In this document: positions 1-9,120 of the stretch, one piece after another
Layout: each line of letters starts with the position of its first letter
Numbering within the stretch: position 1 is the stretch's first letter
Source of the DNA: Streptomyces sp. L2
Lineage (GTDB): Bacteria > Actinomycetota > Actinomycetes > Streptomycetales > Streptomycetaceae
NCBI RefSeq assembly: GCF_004124325.1
Contig: NZ_QBDT01000001.1
Coordinates: 4,898,001-4,962,000 of the forward strand
Length of the DNA: 64,000 nucleotides
Direction: 5' to 3'
Notes under the pieces: model-generated
The model's database searches: none
The model's input: only the letters and a program-made list of their open reading frames with translations
Told to the model about the DNA's origin: nothing
Position numbers and translations under genes: made by a program

Positions 1-365
1 CCCGTGGCCGACATGATGCGGCGCGGCACCTCCAGCGCCCGCTCCCGCAGGGCCGCCCCCTCCTCGGTGAGCAGCACCCGCACCGACCGCTCGTCCAGCG
101 CGCTGCGCTCCCGCCGCACCAGGCCCGCCGCCTCCAGCCGCTTGACCAGCGGGGACAGCGTGCCGGAGTCGAGGCGCAGATGCTCGCCGAGCTTCTTGAC
201 CGGCAGCTCGCCCTGCTCCCAGAGCACCAGCATCACCAGGTACTGCGGGTAGGTGAGCCCGAGGTCCTTGAGGAGTACGCGGTACACGCCGTTGAAGGCG
301 CGGGACGCCGCGTGCAGGGAGAAGCAGATCTGGCGGTCCAGGCGGAGCCACTCCGTGTCGGTCAT
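1..365 (-). CDS. ohrR: OhrR, MarR-family organic hydroperoxide sensor (3' end outside window)
   Basis: MarR-type winged-helix repressor; 121 residues are visible and the C-terminus lies beyond base 1. The protein begins [19 protein letters not shown] and carries Cys14 in the DRQICF context, the position of the single peroxide-sensing cysteine of OhrR proteins (Cys15 in Bacillus). The recognition helix lies around [20 protein letters not shown] and the wing has the usual [13 protein letters not shown]. The ATG is preceded by a GGGGA. It diverges from ohr, the standard arrangement in which OhrR represses both genes until organic hydroperoxide oxidises the cysteine. Confidence 0.93.
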   Translation of the reverse strand, partial: MTDTEWLRLDRQICFSLHAASRAFNGVYRVLLKDLGLTYPQYLVMLVLWEQGELPVKKLGEHLRLDSGTLSPLVKRLEAAGLVRRERSALDERSVRVLLTEEGAALRERALEVPRRIMSAT

Positions 366-395
366 GTCCCCAGGGTAACTCCCCGGGCCATTCAG

Positions 396-418
396 TTGTG
401 TGCAATTTAATTGTGTGC
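396..418. promoter_or_regulatory. Likely OhrR operator in the ohrR-ohr divergent promoter region
   Basis: An AT-rich island in otherwise GC-rich DNA. It holds the perfect palindrome CAATTTAATTG (403-413), which overlaps a direct repeat of TTGTGTGC (396-403 and 411-418). OhrR operators are AT-rich AATT-containing palindromes, so the position between the divergent genes and the composition fit. Footprinting would be needed to set the exact boundaries. Confidence 0.7.
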
Positions 419-495
419 TCTACTTGTGGTCGCAAGGAACCCGCGCGGAACCCGCGTGATCACACCGAACTCACACCCGAGAGGGATGGTCCCCC

Positions 496-909
496 ATGGA
501 CGCGCTCTACACCGCTGTCGCCACCGCAACCCACGGCCGCGAGGGCCGCGCCGTCTCCTCCGACGGCCGGATCGACCTCGCCCTGGCCATGCCGGTGGAG
601 CTGGGCGGCAACGGCCAGGGCAGCAACCCCGAGCAGCTGTTCGCCGCCGGTTACGCCGCCTGCTTCGGCAGCGCCCTCGGCCTCGTCGGCCGCCAGGCCA
701 AGGTGGACGTCAGCGACGCGGCCGTCACCGCCGAGGTCGGCATAGGCAAGCAGGGCGAGGGCTTCGGCCTGAAGGTGACGCTGCGCGTCGAGCTGCCCGG
801 GACCGTGGACGAGGAGACCGGCCGCAAGCTCGTCGAGGCCGCCCACCAGGTGTGCCCCTACTCCAACGCCACCCGCGGCAACATCGAGGTCGACCTCGTC
901 ATCGAGTGA
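496..909 (+). CDS. ohrA: Organic hydroperoxide resistance protein (Ohr/OsmC family)
   Basis: Thiol-dependent peroxidase that reduces organic hydroperoxides in the cytoplasm. The 137-residue length is normal. Both catalytic cysteines are present: Cys56 in GYAACFGSAL and Cys120 in HQVCPYSNATRGN. An arginine (Arg18, in REGRAV) matches the partner that activates the peroxidatic Cys. The ATG follows a GAGAGGGA ribosome binding site. It is transcribed away from ohrR through an AT-rich operator, so induction by organic peroxides is expected. Family assignment is clear. Confidence 0.96.
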   Translation: MDALYTAVATATHGREGRAVSSDGRIDLALAMPVELGGNGQGSNPEQLFAAGYAACFGSALGLVGRQAKVDVSDAAVTAEVGIGKQGEGFGLKVTLRVELPGTVDEETGRKLVEAAHQVCPYSNATRGNIEVDLVIE

Positions 910-921
910 CACAGGGATGAG

Positions 922-962
922 TGCGGGGTGCCGGTCCCAGGAGACGGGACCGGCACCCCGCA
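922..962. terminator. Bidirectional terminator between ohr and the GT2/TagF gene
   Basis: Perfect 17-bp inverted repeat (922-938 with 946-962) around a 7-nt loop. It lies between two convergent genes, 13 bases after the ohr stop and 7 bases beyond the end of the opposing gene. There is no long T tract, as is common in Streptomyces. Confidence 0.85.
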
Positions 963-968
963 CCGCGT

Positions 969-3197
969 CTACGCCGACGCCAGCGCGTCCCGCTCCGGCG
1001 CCCGGCCCTGCCCCGGGATCCGTACGTGCGGCGGACTCTCCATCGGCTCACCCAGCAGCAGGGTCCGTACGACCCGCTCCGCCGCGCGCCCGTCGTCGTA
1101 GGCGCAGAACCGCGTCCGGAAGTCCGCCCGCAGCCGCGCCGACTCCTCGTCCCGCCACGAACCGGAGGTGAACAGCCAGGCCAGCTCCCGGTAGGAGCGG
1201 GAGACATGGCCGGGTGCCTCGGCCGTGATGTCGAGGTAGGTGCCGCGGCTCGCGGTGTACGCCTCCCAGTCGTCGGCGTGCACGACGACCGGCCGGTCCA
1301 GGTCGGCGTAGTCGAACATGATCGACGAGTAGTCGGTGACCAGCGCGTCCGAGGCGAGCATGACCTCCTCGGCGTGCGGTTCGTCGGTCGCGTCGACCAC
1401 GATCCCGCGCCGCGCCAGCTCACTCAGCCCCATCCCGCGCGCCGGCCCCGCCGCCAGCGTCGGATGCAGCCGGACGACCAGCGTGTGCCCCTCGCCGAGG
1501 TCGGCCGCGAACCGGGCCAGGTCGAACCGGTCGGCGTGCCCGCCACGCCGGTAGTCCCGGCGGGTCGGCGCGTACAGCACCACCGTGTGGTCCTCCGGGA
1601 TGCCGTGCCGCAGCCGGAACGACGCCCCGGCCGCCGGGTCGGTGCGCGAGGTCACCAGCACGTCGTTGCGGGGGCTGCCGGTGCGCACCGAGGTGAAGTG
1701 GCAGGGGTAGGCCCGCTCCCACACCAACTCGGAGTGCTGGTTGGCGACCAGGCTGTAGTCCCACCGGTCGGCCCGGCGCAGCATCTGCGGCACGTCGAAG
1801 CCGAGCCGGGCGCCGGGCTTGCCCAGCAGGTCCGCGCCCATGTACTTCAGCGGCGTGCCCTGGTGGGTGTGGATGTACACGCTGCCGGGCCGCTTGGCCG
1901 GCGTGGCGGGCCAGTTGACGTCGTTGACGAAGAACTTCGCCCGCGCGGCCAGTTCCAGACAGCGCCGGGAGTCCACGAGCACGTGCTCCACACCAGGCGG
2001 CAGCTGCTCGGCCGCCTCCTCGTCCCGGACCACCCACACCCCGCGCAACTGCGGGGCGATCTCCTGCGCCTTGTAGTAGACGGCCGCCGGATCGCCCAGC
2101 AGACCCCGGTGCGAGGACGCCGAGTACAGCACCAGGTGCTCGTCCAGCGGGCGGCGCGCGTGCAGGGCGGCCCAGCCCCGCCGGCCCCGCGCGGCCGCCG
2201 TCCGGCGTGCCTGCGCGGCCCGCCGCCCGGCCTCCCGCCCCGCGCGGCCGGCCTGCCGGCGCAGCCGGTACATCGCGTACGTGCCCTCCAGCACCGCGAC
2301 CTCGCCCTCGGCCCGGACACCCTCGGGCCGGTGCGCGCGGAACATCTCGGCGGTACGGCGGAAGAACTCGGCCTTGTCGCCGGGCGGCAGCCGGTCCGGC
2401 TTGGCGAGGATGTCCAGGCAGTGCTCACCCATCTTGCGGTGCAGGTACGGCCGCCACGTCCACAGCTCCTCGTACGCGTCGACGAACGCGAACACCCGCG
2501 CGTACTGGTCGTGGATGTCGAAGTGCTTGCGGCTGGTCGTGGACAGGATGTTGCCCTGCCGGCGCTGCCGGTAGTTCAGGCAGATCCGGTCCAGGGTGGC
2601 GATCCGGCCGGCGCTGAGCAGCACCGGGAACGTCCACGGGGTGTCCTCGTAGTAGCCGGGCGGGAACTCGAAGCCGTGGGCCTCGGTGAAGTCCCGCCGG
2701 TACACCTTGTTCCACACCACCATCAGCAGGTCGAGGATCTCCGGGTACTCGCCCACCGTGAACGTGCCGTCGCCGGCCTCCGCGAGGATGTGCGCGAGGA
2801 CGTTGCGCCGGGTGCCGCCCCACCAGTAGGTGCGCGCGTAGTCGAAGACCAGCACGTCCGGGTCGCCGGCCTCGCCGAGCCGGTCGGCCATGGCCCGCAG
2901 CGCGCCCGGGGTGAGAGTGTCGTCGCTGTCCAGGAAGAACAGGTAGTCGCCGGTGGCGTGCGGCATCCCGGCGTTGCGGGCACGGCCCAGCCCGACGTTC
3001 TCCGGCAGGTGCAGCACCTTCACGCGCGGGTCACGGGCCGCGTACTCGTCGAGGATCGCGCCGCAGCCGTCCGGGGAGCAGTCGTCGACGGCGATCAGCT
3101 CGATGTCCTCGTAGGACTGCCCGAGCACCGAGTCGAGGCATTCGCGCAGGAAGCCCTGCACCTTGAAGCAGGGGACGATGACGCTGAAACGGGGCAC
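969..3197 (-). CDS. Bifunctional GT2 glycosyltransferase / CDP-glycerol glycerophosphotransferase-like protein (copy 1)
   Basis: A 742-residue protein. The N-terminal half is a GT-A fold family 2 glycosyltransferase (VPRFSVIVPCFKVQGF, IAVDDCSPDG and FLDSDDTL, residues 1-270). The C-terminal half is TagF/TagB-like (DALVTDYSSIMFDYADLDRP, about residues 600-720) and would add polyol-phosphate units to wall glycopolymer at the membrane face. The usual HGTPLK motif reads HQGTPLKYMG, so the base His is shifted or lost. The GTG start at 3197 lies 8 bases after the upstream stop, with GAGGAG in the overlap. It is last in a run of three paralogues. The exact polymer is not deducible. Confidence 0.85.
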   Translation of the reverse strand: MPRFSVIVPCFKVQGFLRECLDSVLGQSYEDIELIAVDDCSPDGCGAILDEYAARDPRVKVLHLPENVGLGRARNAGMPHATGDYLFFLDSDDTLTPGALRAMADRLGEAGDPDVLVFDYARTYWWGGTRRNVLAHILAEAGDGTFTVGEYPEILDLLMVVWNKVYRRDFTEAHGFEFPPGYYEDTPWTFPVLLSAGRIATLDRICLNYRQRRQGNILSTTSRKHFDIHDQYARVFAFVDAYEELWTWRPYLHRKMGEHCLDILAKPDRLPPGDKAEFFRRTAEMFRAHRPEGVRAEGEVAVLEGTYAMYRLRRQAGRAGREAGRRAAQARRTAAARGRRGWAALHARRPLDEHLVLYSASSHRGLLGDPAAVYYKAQEIAPQLRGVWVVRDEEAAEQLPPGVEHVLVDSRRCLELAARAKFFVNDVNWPATPAKRPGSVYIHTHQGTPLKYMGADLLGKPGARLGFDVPQMLRRADRWDYSLVANQHSELVWERAYPCHFTSVRTGSPRNDVLVTSRTDPAAGASFRLRHGIPEDHTVVLYAPTRRDYRRGGHADRFDLARFAADLGEGHTLVVRLHPTLAAGPARGMGLSELARRGIVVDATDEPHAEEVMLASDALVTDYSSIMFDYADLDRPVVVHADDWEAYTASRGTYLDITAEAPGHVSRSYRELAWLFTSGSWRDEESARLRADFRTRFCAYDDGRAAERVVRTLLLGEPMESPPHVRIPGQGRAPERDALASA

Positions 3198-3205
3198 GGC
3201 TTCAG

Positions 3206-5407
3206 TCAGCTCCTCACGAGGGACGCGGCTGCGGGGGCGGGGACGCGCTCCGCGAGCGGGATCACGGGCGGGATCGCCTCCGGCGGTTCGCCGAGCAGCA
3301 CCCGCCGTACGACACGTTCGGCGGCCAGACCGTCGTCGAACTGGCAGAACCGCTCCCGGAACGCGGCCCTGAGCGCTCTCGACTCCGCGCCCGCGTGCTC
3401 GCCGTCGCGGAAGATCCGGGCCAGCTCCTCCGGGGTGCGGGCCACCGGTCCGGGCGGCTCGGCCATCAGGTCGAAGTACACGCCGCGGGTCTCCTGGTAG
3501 ACCTCCCAGTCGTCGGCGTACACGACGATCGGCCGGTCCAGGTTGGCGTAGTCGAACATGATCGACGAGTAGTCGGTGACCAGCGCGTCCGCGGCCAGGC
3601 ACACGTCCTCCGAGGAACGGTGCCCGGTGACGTCGATGATCCGGCCGGAGCTGCGGGCGCGGCCCCGGTCGTAGAAGTAGTGGGCGCGCAGCAGGACGAC
3701 GACGTCCTCGCCGGCCGCCGCGCAGAACGCCTCCAGGTCCAGGCCCGTCTCGAAGCCGGTGTGGTGGTCGCGGTGGGTCGGGGCGTACAGCACGGCCGTC
3801 TTGCCCTCGGGCACGCCCAGCTCGCGCCGGATCCGGGCCACGTCCTCGCCGGTCGCCGTGCAGTACACGTCGTTGCGCGGATAGCCGTACTCCAGGTGCT
3901 CGTAGGAGCCGGGGAAGGCCCGCTCCCACATCTGCGTGGAGTGGCGGTTGGAGGACAGGTTGAAGTCCCAGCGGTCCACCCGGCCGAGCAGCTTGGTGAA
4001 GCTGCCGGACCGCGCGGCCACCACCGGGTGCGTCGACTGGTCCACGCCCATGTGCTTCAGCGGGGTGCCGTGCTGCGTCTGCACGTGCACGCTGCCGCGC
4101 CGCTTGACGACACCCTCGGCGAAGTTGGCGTTGTTGAACAGGTAGGTGGCGCGGGCCAGCACCTCCCAGTAGCGGCGCGAGCCGATCACCACGTGCTCCA
4201 CGTCCCGAGGCATCGCGTGCGCCTGGTCCGCCTCGACCAGGAACACCGAGCGGATGTGCGGGGCGAGTTCGCGGGCCTTGGCGTGGATCGCCGCCGGGTT
4301 GCAGGCGTAGCCCCGGCCCCAATAGGCGCAGAACACCGCCAGGTGGGGATCCAGCGGGCGGCGCAGGTCACGGGCGTAGCGCAGCCGGGTGCGCAGCATG
4401 CGGGGGCGGGGCAGCCGCTCGGCGGCGCGGGCGGCGACCCGGTTGGCGCCGCGCAGCGCCCGGAACGCGGTGTACGCGCCGGTGGCGAGCAGCCGGTGCT
4501 GGACACCCAGGCTGCCGCCCGGCACCCGGTGCCCGGCCGGCCGGTGCCGCCGGTACAGCCGTCCGGCGCGGCGGAAGAACGCGCGGTGCCCGGACGGCAG
4601 CCGCTCCGGGCGGGACGCCGTCTTCAGTACCTGCGTGAAGAGCTGCTCGAACAGCGGCCCGGTCCGCTCGGCGGGCAGCGCGCGCTCGGCGGCCCGGGTC
4701 AGCACCAGCTCCACCTGGTCCAGCAGGGCGTGCTGCTGCGGGCCCGGCAGGTTCAGCCGGCTGCCCTGCCGCCGCAGCCGGTGCCGTACGACCGCCGAGC
4801 GCAGCACCGCGACCCGCTGGGCGGCGATCGTCACCAGGCCGCCCCAGCCCAGGTCCGTGAAGTGGCTGTCGGGGAACGTCAGTTCGTGCTCGGTGAGGAA
4901 GGTGCGGCGGTAGACGGCGCTCCACGCGGGGAACTGCACACCCGTCAGCCCCGGCAGCGCGGCCGGTGCGAAAGCCCCCTTCGGCGCGGTGGCCAGCAGC
5001 GGGGCGAGCGGGTTCGTCGGCTCGCCCTCCCACCACGGGGCCCGCTCGTGCTCGGTGTACAGCACGTCCACCCCGGCGGTCTCGGTCAGCCGCGCGTCCA
5101 GCGCCGCCAGGGAGCCCGGCAGCAGGACGTCGTCGCCGTCCAGGAACAGCAGGTACGCGCCGGTCGCCGTCCGCATCCCGGCGTTGCGCGCCCCGCCGAG
5201 TCCGGCGCTGGGCGGCGAGTCGACCGGGGTCACCCGGGAGTCCCGCTCGGCGTAGCCGGCGGCCACGGCGGCGGCCGGGGTGCCGGGGCTGTCGCAGACC
5301 GGGATCAGCTGCAGGTCGCCGAAGGACTGGCCGAGGACGGAGTCCAGCGCCTGGGACAGCCGGCCGGCGACCCCGTGGGACGGGACGATGATGCTGAAGC
5401 GGGGCAT
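3206..5407 (-). CDS. Bifunctional GT2 / CDP-glycerol glycerophosphotransferase-like protein (copy 2)
   Basis: 733 residues, same two-domain architecture as its neighbours. The C-terminal TagF-like domain is canonical: QHGTPLKHMG keeps the catalytic His, and DALVTDYSSIMFDYANLDRP is intact. In contrast the GT2 half is degenerate where its paralogues have the nucleotide-binding Asp pair: VCDSPGTP replaces VDDCSPDG, although DGDDVLLPG is still present further on. The ATG at 5407 has only a weak GAGAG upstream. A 12-bp tandem repeat array lies immediately 5'. Probable role is wall polymer extension. Confidence 0.84.
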   Translation of the reverse strand: MPRFSIIVPSHGVAGRLSQALDSVLGQSFGDLQLIPVCDSPGTPAAAVAAGYAERDSRVTPVDSPPSAGLGGARNAGMRTATGAYLLFLDGDDVLLPGSLAALDARLTETAGVDVLYTEHERAPWWEGEPTNPLAPLLATAPKGAFAPAALPGLTGVQFPAWSAVYRRTFLTEHELTFPDSHFTDLGWGGLVTIAAQRVAVLRSAVVRHRLRRQGSRLNLPGPQQHALLDQVELVLTRAAERALPAERTGPLFEQLFTQVLKTASRPERLPSGHRAFFRRAGRLYRRHRPAGHRVPGGSLGVQHRLLATGAYTAFRALRGANRVAARAAERLPRPRMLRTRLRYARDLRRPLDPHLAVFCAYWGRGYACNPAAIHAKARELAPHIRSVFLVEADQAHAMPRDVEHVVIGSRRYWEVLARATYLFNNANFAEGVVKRRGSVHVQTQHGTPLKHMGVDQSTHPVVAARSGSFTKLLGRVDRWDFNLSSNRHSTQMWERAFPGSYEHLEYGYPRNDVYCTATGEDVARIRRELGVPEGKTAVLYAPTHRDHHTGFETGLDLEAFCAAAGEDVVVLLRAHYFYDRGRARSSGRIIDVTGHRSSEDVCLAADALVTDYSSIMFDYANLDRPIVVYADDWEVYQETRGVYFDLMAEPPGPVARTPEELARIFRDGEHAGAESRALRAAFRERFCQFDDGLAAERVVRRVLLGEPPEAIPPVIPLAERVPAPAAASLVRS

Positions 5408-5418
5408 TCTGTTCTCTC

Positions 5419-5466
5419 TGTTGTCATGCCTGTTGTCGTGCGTGTCGTCATGCGTTTCGTCATGCG
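5419..5466. repeat. Four tandem 12-bp repeats just upstream of the copy-2 GT2/TagF gene
   Basis: Four contiguous 12-mers close to TGTYGTCRTGCG at 5419-5430, 5431-5442, 5443-5454 and 5455-5466. On the minus strand they contain several ATGs, all out of frame with the downstream gene at 5407. One reads MTKRMTTRTTTGMTTERTE and runs past the true start. A change in unit number would alter the spacing of the leader. Confidence 0.85.
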
Positions 5467-5568
5467 GGAACGGCCGGGCCGTCCTGCCGGACGCCAGGTG
5501 GACGGCCGGGTCGGCGTGGGCCGGGACGTGTTGCGGGGCACGGGAACTCCCGGAAGGTCAAACGGCGT

Positions 5569-7956
5569 TCAGCGGCTCTCGGTGACGGTCGGCGAACCGG
5601 AAGCTTGCGGTGAGGCGCCCGGCCGGCTGTCGTACGGCTGCTCCACCGCACCCGTCCGGGTGCCCGGGGGACGCTCCGCCATGCCCGGCCGCGACCCGGA
5701 ACAAGGCTCGTCCGGACGGACCCCGGGGGGCTGCTCCACCGTGGTCAGCGGGGCACGCGCCGCCCCGGACGCGGCCGCCGGCACCGGCCGCCGCTCCGCG
5801 AGCGGCACCACCGCCGGCAGCCCCTCCCGCTCGCCCAGCACGACATGCCGTACGACGCGTTCGGCGGCGCTCCCGTCGTCGTACGGGCAGAACCGCTCGC
5901 GGAACGCGGTCCGCAGCTGGGCGGAGCGCGAGCCGCGCCAGTGCCCGGTGGCGAAGATGTCGATCAGCTCGTCCTCGCTGCGGGCCACCGCCCCCGGCGG
6001 GCAGGCCCGCAGGTCGAGGTAGGTGCCCCGGGACGCCTCGTAGGCCTCCCAGTCCTCGGTGTGCACCACGATCGGCCGGTCCAGGTTGGCGTAGTCGAAC
6101 ATGATCGACGCGTAGTCGGTGACGAGCGCGTCCGAGGCGAGGCACAGGGACTCCACGCTCGGGTGCCCGGTGACGTCGATGATCCGGATGCCCGCGTCGG
6201 CCGGACCGTCCTGCGTCGCGTGCGTGCGGGCCAGGATCACGTAGCGCGGGCCCAGCCGGCGCACGATCCGCTCCAGGTCGAGCAGCGGGCGCTGGGTGCG
6301 CCGGTGGTCGCGGTACGCGGGCGCGTACAGGATCGCCACCGCGTCCTCGGGGATGCCGAGGGACGCGCGCAGCCGGGCCACGTCCGCCGAGGTGGCCCGC
6401 TGGAAGACGTCGTCGCGGGGGTGGCCGTACTCCAGGGTGGTGTAGCGGCCGGGCAGGACCCGCTCCCAGGTCAGGGTGGAGTGCCGGTTGCCGGAGAGCA
6501 GGTGGTCCCACGTGTCGGCGGCGTCCAGGAGGCGCGCGAAGTCCGTGTCCCGGGCGGCCGCCGGACGCTCCTGGAGGTCGAGGCCCTGGTGCCCCAGCGG
6601 GGTGCCGTCCGGCGTCCGCACGAACACCTGGCCGGGGCGCTTGCGCAGCCGGGCGTCGATGTCGCCGTCGCTCACCAGGTACCGGGAACGGGCCAGCGCC
6701 GTCCAGTAGGCGGCCGTACCCGGACGCAGCCGGCGCGGGCCCGGCGGGACCATGCGCTGGAACTCGGGGCGGGCGATCCAGGCGGTGCGCACGTGCGGGG
6801 CGTGCGCCCGGAACGCCTCCTCCAGCGCGCCCGGGTCACCGCCGTGCCCCTGTCCGTCCCGGACGGCGAACACCGCCCGGTCGGCGCGCACAGGCAGCCG
6901 CGACTGGACCCGGTAGTGCAGCCGGAGCACGGCGGTGCGCAGCGCGCGGGCCGACGTGACGGCGGCCTTGACCGTACGACGGCGCAGGGCCGAGGCGAGC
7001 CGCAGCGCGCGGAAGGTGCGGTGCAGGCCGAAGCGGATCAGGGCGTGCCGCAGCCGGGAGTGCCGCGGGGCCGTGACCCCGGGCACCCGGTAGCGGCGGT
7101 AGTGCGCGCGGGCGGTGCGCAGGAACCTGGCGCGGCTGCCGCGCGGCAGCCGGTCCCGGCGGGTGAACACCGTCGCGTAGTGGTCCACCATCCGGCGGAA
7201 CAACTCCGGCCGCCACCGGTCCAGTTCGGGATGCCCGTCGACGTACGCGAACACCCGGTCGTACTGGGCGAACACGTCGAAGTGCCTGTCGCTGGTGGTG
7301 CGCAGGATGTTGCCCTGCCGGCGCTGCCGGTAGTGCACGCACACCCGGTCCAGGGTGGCGATCGACTCCGCCGCCATCAGCACCGGGAACGTCCACGGGG
7401 TGTCCTCGTAGTAGCCCGGCGGGAACGTGAACCCCTCCCGCTCGACGAACTCCCGCCGGTACGCCTTGTTCCAGGCGACCATCAGCACCCGCAGCAGCGC
7501 CGGCCGGTCCGCCAGCCGGAACGGCGCCGGGCCCTGCTCGGTCAGCAGACCGGAGAGCTGGTTGCGGACCGCCTCGCCCGTCCAGAAGGTGCGCGCGTAG
7601 TCGTGGACCAGCACGTCCGGCTCACCGGTCTCCTTGATCCGGTCGGCGATCGCGCCGAGCGCGCCCGGGGTGAGCGTGTCGTCGCTGTCCAGGAAGAGCA
7701 GGTAGTCGCCCGTCGCCTGCGCCATCCCGGCGTTGCGGGCCCGGCCCAGGCCCTGGTTCTCCGCCAGGTGCAGCGGCTTCACGCGGGCGTCGCGGGCGGC
7801 GTACTCGTCGATCAGCGCGCCGCAGGCGTCCGGCGAACGGTCGTCGACGGCGATGAGTTCCAGATCCGGGTACGACTGGGACAGCACCGAGTCCAGGCAC
7901 TCGGACAGGTACGCCTGGACCTTGTACGCGGGGACGATGACACTGAACCTGGGCAA
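5569..7956 (-). CDS. Bifunctional GT2 / CDP-glycerol glycerophosphotransferase-like protein (copy 3)
   Basis: 795 residues and first of the three-gene run. GT2 domain residues 1-260 are canonical (SVIVPAYKVQAYL, VDDRSPDACG, DSDDTLTPGAL, TPPGYYEDTPWTF-like acceptor region). The TagF-like C-terminal half keeps DALVTDYASIMFDYANLDRP, but the catalytic motif reads TPDGTPLGHQG, so His is replaced by Asp and Lys by Gly. An extra 65-residue Pro/Gly/Arg tail (from about residue 730) is absent from the paralogues and looks disordered. The domain may be a non-catalytic or altered-specificity partner. Confidence 0.84.
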   Translation of the reverse strand: MPRFSVIVPAYKVQAYLSECLDSVLSQSYPDLELIAVDDRSPDACGALIDEYAARDARVKPLHLAENQGLGRARNAGMAQATGDYLLFLDSDDTLTPGALGAIADRIKETGEPDVLVHDYARTFWTGEAVRNQLSGLLTEQGPAPFRLADRPALLRVLMVAWNKAYRREFVEREGFTFPPGYYEDTPWTFPVLMAAESIATLDRVCVHYRQRRQGNILRTTSDRHFDVFAQYDRVFAYVDGHPELDRWRPELFRRMVDHYATVFTRRDRLPRGSRARFLRTARAHYRRYRVPGVTAPRHSRLRHALIRFGLHRTFRALRLASALRRRTVKAAVTSARALRTAVLRLHYRVQSRLPVRADRAVFAVRDGQGHGGDPGALEEAFRAHAPHVRTAWIARPEFQRMVPPGPRRLRPGTAAYWTALARSRYLVSDGDIDARLRKRPGQVFVRTPDGTPLGHQGLDLQERPAAARDTDFARLLDAADTWDHLLSGNRHSTLTWERVLPGRYTTLEYGHPRDDVFQRATSADVARLRASLGIPEDAVAILYAPAYRDHRRTQRPLLDLERIVRRLGPRYVILARTHATQDGPADAGIRIIDVTGHPSVESLCLASDALVTDYASIMFDYANLDRPIVVHTEDWEAYEASRGTYLDLRACPPGAVARSEDELIDIFATGHWRGSRSAQLRTAFRERFCPYDDGSAAERVVRHVVLGEREGLPAVVPLAERRPVPAAASGAARAPLTTVEQPPGVRPDEPCSGSRPGMAERPPGTRTGAVEQPYDSRPGASPQASGSPTVTESR

Positions 7957-8113
7957 GGGACATCCATGGGGTCGGCTCGGCGCGGGCGTTCTGCCCGGGA
8001 ACGGCCGATGGAGTGACTTGGTTACGGCTCGTACGTCATGTGGGGGACAGCGGGCACGGCGAAGGGGACAGACCCGGTGCGGCCCGCCCCCTTGAAAAAG
8101 CCCTGTTCGGCGG

Positions 8114-9025
8114 CTACTTGACGGCTCCCGCCATCACGCCGGACACGAACTGCCGCTGGAACGCGAAGAACACGGCCAGCGGGATCACCATGGAGATGAA
8201 CGCACCGGGTGCCAGCACGTCGATGTTGCTGCCGAACTGCCGTACCTGCGTCTGCAGGGCGACCGTGATCGGCTGCGAGCCGGACTTGGTGAACACCAGC
8301 GCGACCAGCATGTCGTTCCACACCCACAGGAACTGGAAGATGCCGAGGCTCGCGATCGCGGGCCCGCCGAGCGGCATCACCACCCGGGCGAACAGCCGCA
8401 GTTCACCGGCCCCGTCCAGGCGGGCCGCCTCCAGCAGTTCGCGGGGGATCTCCGCGAAGAAGTTGCGCAGCAGGAACACCGCGAAGGGCAGACCGAACCC
8501 GGTGTGGAACAGCACCACACCCAAGATCGTCCCGAACAGGCCGATCTTGCCGAACAGTTCGGCGATCGGGATCAGCGCCACCTGCACGGGCACCACCAGC
8601 AGGCTGACCACGCCCAGGAACCACCAGTCCCGCCCCGGGAACTCCATCCAGGCGAACGCGTAACCGGCGAGCGAGCCGATCACCACGACCAGCAGCGTGG
8701 CCGGAACCGTGATCAGCACGGTGTTCAGCAGCGAGTTGGTGATGTCGCTGTTCTCCAGCAGCTTCTGGTAGCTGTCGAAGGTCAGCTGGGACGGCTTGGT
8801 GAACACGTTCCACCAGCCGTTCGCGCTCATCTCCGCCGGGGCGCGCAGCGAGGAGATCAGCAGGCCGATGGTCGGCACCAGCCAGAACAGCCCGACGACG
8901 ATCAGGAAGACGCGGACCAGCCCGCCGCTCAGCTTCTCGGTGATCCTCGCTCCGAGCGACTGCCGCGCCTTCACGGGCGCCCCGGCGGCCGCCACCTTCC
9001 CGACACTCGAAGCGGTAGCCGTCAT
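8114..9025 (-). CDS. Carbohydrate ABC transporter permease (MalG type)
   Basis: 303 residues with six predicted membrane helices. The EAA loop that contacts the ATPase is EIPRELLEAARLDGAGELRLFARVVMPL-like, about 100 residues from the C-terminus. Together with the MalF-type permease and binding protein upstream it forms a sugar importer. No ATPase gene is in the cluster, as is usual in Streptomyces, where the shared ATPase MsiK serves many importers. The ATG at 9025 overlaps the stop of a 32-codon micro-ORF (ATGA), with GGGAGG 8 bases upstream. Confidence 0.92.
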   Translation of the reverse strand: MTATASSVGKVAAAGAPVKARQSLGARITEKLSGGLVRVFLIVVGLFWLVPTIGLLISSLRAPAEMSANGWWNVFTKPSQLTFDSYQKLLENSDITNSLLNTVLITVPATLLVVVIGSLAGYAFAWMEFPGRDWWFLGVVSLLVVPVQVALIPIAELFGKIGLFGTILGVVLFHTGFGLPFAVFLLRNFFAEIPRELLEAARLDGAGELRLFARVVMPLGGPAIASLGIFQFLWVWNDMLVALVFTKSGSQPITVALQTQVRQFGSNIDVLAPGAFISMVIPLAVFFAFQRQFVSGVMAGAVK

Positions 9026-9120
9026 CGCCTGACCTCCCGCCTGAGCCGACGGTTGTTCCTGTGCTCACCCGGGGGGCGGCCCCCGGGCGCCCGGCGGGGC
9101 AGGGGTGCGTGTGGCTTCAT
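9022..9120 (-). CDS. 32-codon micro-ORF in second unit of the 95-bp tandem duplication
   Basis: Starts with ATG at 9120 and ends in a TGA overlapping the permease ATG at 9025. It has its own GGGAGG at the proper distance. The product is Arg/Pro-rich, begins MKPHAPLPRRAPGG and ends RRLRREVRR, the same ending as the upstream MalF-type permease. It is identical to the neighbouring micro-ORF. Probably a by-product of duplication; it may be translated because coupling signals are intact. Confidence 0.4.
   Translation of the reverse strand: MKPHAPLPRRAPGGRPPGEHRNNRRLRREVRR

Noticed and set aside
899..1423. Minus-strand open frame (174 aa) overlapping the ohr 3' end
   Set aside because: Arg/Thr/Ser-rich composition is that of a frame-shifted shadow of the GT2/TagF gene.
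921..8016. Very long open frames on the plus strand opposite the GT2/TagF genes (for example 921-3500, 3395-6022)
   Set aside because: They are antisense shadows caused by high GC; codon pattern and family matches support only the minus-strand genes.
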